Source: DASTFP01 sp963816855 (GTDB taxonomy: Bacteria; Verrucomicrobiota; Verrucomicrobiia; Chthoniobacterales; Terrimicrobiaceae). Taken from it: a DNA stretch of 64,000 nt. The notes below the pieces were generated by a model that made no database searches, was not told where the DNA came from, and was given only the letters and a program-made list of their open reading frames with translations. Below, one piece after another: positions 62,706 to 64,000 of this stretch (positions are counted from its first letter, which is position 1; each line of letters starts with the position of its first letter). Position numbers and translations under genes: made by a program. The DNA lies in the NCBI GenBank assembly GCA_963816855.1, contig CAWFMA010000028.1:1-64000 (forward strand), in the 5' to 3' direction.

Positions 62706-63421
62706 CGACCTTTCCATTTCTCGGAGCTGTTGGCGGAAGCGCCTTTGCGTTTCAACATTTTCATAGCCGCAATTCTGCACGAGCCGCCCTACAGCTTCAG
62801 GCGACTCAGAACTCTCCAAGCAGTTGCGTGGCGTTTGTGGGTTTGAAGACTTTCGAGCCGCTTCGGTGCGAACGACGAAATTCCTGTAGCCGATTTGCTC
62901 ATCTACGAGGAGCGCTGACGCGGCCGGACGCCTACGAGCGCCGGCTGATATATTTGTCGCCCGACGCGACCACTCGTCCGAAGGCGTTGTCATCACCGAT
63001 TGACGTGGGCCGGATCGCTCGGCAGGAATTGACTCGATCACGTTTTCGCTACGCCGGCTGAACCGAGGGAGCTTCGGAAGATGGCCGGCGTTGTCGCTGG
63101 CCCGATGATGACGAAATTGTAATCGTTTCGGGCCTAATTTGCCTTGAACTGTCAACACCGTTGTCCAACCGTTCGACAATGACGTCTGAAGATGCAATGC
63201 GATCCAAGCTCGAAGAGTCCCAGAGCAGTTGAACCATTAGGTGTGGCTCGCATTCCGTTTTCTCGCTCAAGCCCGTGCCATAGTTTACTTAGCAAGATTC
63301 GTGTCGATCCGAGCGGAGATCAACAAGATCGTTTGGCCGCCGCACTTCCGAGCTTAGCGCGATCAATATGCCCGATATTTGCTCGTTAACCTTGTGAGAA
63401 ACAGCCGTTAGAAGCCATTGG
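62706..63421. other. 716-bp region without a supported gene
   Basis: Open frames on both strands (for example 62628-63197 minus) show no conserved motif, signal peptide or ribosome site, and they overlap the kinase end. I see no repeat or hairpin with a T-run. The promoter of the small secreted protein at 63422 should be here. Confidence 0.3.
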
Positions 63422-63814
63422 ATGAAAGCCCGTTTCCTTGCCGCCGTCGCCTTGCTCGGTCTAGTCGTATCCGCACGCGCTCAGGAGATTGAGCAGGCTA
63501 TTGTCGTTCAGCCTCAGCCCTTCCCGGGCCAGCGATTCCGCGCCAGCGAAAACTCGCAGGTGCTTACTCAAGGAACGTATCTTGTTTCGTTCGAGATGCC
63601 CGTGGGAGTTACCGTATCGGTGAACATTGACGTTCCGGGTCCTGATCCGACGGTTATTATGAACGCGCAGGCAGGAAAGGCATACAAATTCGAAGTCGAA
63701 GCCAAACCAATTCCAGGCAGCAGTTTCACGGGTTCTCGTGGGTTGTATTTCGGAGATCTAAAAGGGTCCAGCGCACCTGTGACTATTAAACTAAAAGCAA
63801 AAAAAATAGAGTAA
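63422..63814 (+). CDS. Small secreted protein, unknown function
   Basis: This 130-residue protein has a clear signal peptide (MKARFLAAVALLGLVVSARA, cut before QEIEQ). A mature part of about 110 residues follows, rich in beta strands (TYLVSFEMPVGVTVSVNIDVPG, KAYKFEVEAKPI) and ending in a Lys-rich tail. No family is recognised. It lies alone on the plus strand, 700 bases after the CusS-like kinase. The stretch 63815-64000 beyond it holds no gene I can support. Confidence 0.8.
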   Translation: MKARFLAAVALLGLVVSARAQEIEQAIVVQPQPFPGQRFRASENSQVLTQGTYLVSFEMPVGVTVSVNIDVPGPDPTVIMNAQAGKAYKFEVEAKPIPGSSFTGSRGLYFGDLKGSSAPVTIKLKAKKIE

Positions 63815-64000
63815 GCCCGAAGAGAGGCCAGAAGGGAGAGGCTGTCGTGGTGATGGTCAGGAAGGCGAGCCCGGTCAACTGGGAAGGGTGGCGCAGGGCG
63901 ATGCTCCAGAAGGAGTGCGTCCGCGACGGTGGCGCCTGACCACGCCCGACCCGACTGAAGATGGCACATGGTTCCAACGGAGCGATCGGAACGTCAAGGC

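Noticed and set aside
62628..63197. 189-codon minus-strand frame after the CusS-like kinase
   Set aside because: Overlaps the end of the kinase gene and shows no motif, signal or start site.
1..64000. Rho-independent terminators, riboswitches and CRISPR arrays
   Set aside because: I found no GC stem followed by a T-run at gene ends that I would trust, no recognisable riboswitch core and no regularly spaced repeats.

Overview
The window is a GC-rich bacterial chromosome segment of about 60 protein genes, with no rRNA, tRNA or CRISPR array seen. The best guess for the host is a soil-type Verrucomicrobiota. This is inferred from large secreted TPR proteins, an ExbB/ExbD/ExbD/VWA operon, a phosphatase-SHMT fusion and NPCBM-like and CAZyme genes; no marker gene settles it.

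Backbone left (1-38.5 kb). A TPR/ExbB/ExbD/ExbD/VWA envelope operon (1-6415) is followed by a broken YflT-like stress gene and a DegP/HtrA protease. Next come an OmpR-type two-component pair, a Pro-rich secreted coiled-coil/TPR protein and a CPA2 cation/H+ antiporter. The minus strand then carries acetyl-CoA synthetase and a cysE / cysteine desulfurase / SprT-like operon. A VapBC pair, a LMW-phosphatase/SHMT fusion and a compact sigma/anti-sigma-like pair follow. A loose set of envelope and methyltransferase genes runs to 29 kb. A tightly packed plus-strand lipid-catabolism cluster (patatin, acyl-CoA ligase, thiolase, FadJ-like, acyl-CoA dehydrogenase) covers 29.1-37.9 kb, then a PfpI/DJ-1 protein.

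Integrated island (38,946-56,120). This is the main discovery. A 15-bp direct repeat (atcgtattccgtgga) at 38931-38945 and 56106-56120 lies inside two halves of one broken glucosidase gene (GH63/MGH1-like). Joining the halves across one repeat copy restores an uninterrupted conserved reading frame, so the repeats mark the attL/attR of a 17,175-bp element. At its right end, on the minus strand, are a tyrosine integrase, a hypothetical gene, an AlpA-like regulator, a TerS-like HTH gene, two small genes and a Toprim/DUF3631 primase-helicase. An iteron-like candidate origin follows. This order resembles phage-inducible chromosomal islands (phage satellites). The rest of the element holds a carbohydrate-degradation cargo (GH26, GH2, beta-helix lyase-like protein, NPCBM-like protein) and remnants of a second replication module. 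Many cargo genes carry frameshifts.

Backbone right (56.1-64 kb). The C-terminal half of the glucosidase pseudogene contains a 281-bp tandem duplication. It is followed by a CHAD-domain protein coupled to a ParA-like ATPase. A DUF1398-like remnant is abutted by a 332-bp element with terminal and nested inverted repeats. A CusRS/CopRS-like two-component pair and a small secreted protein complete the window.
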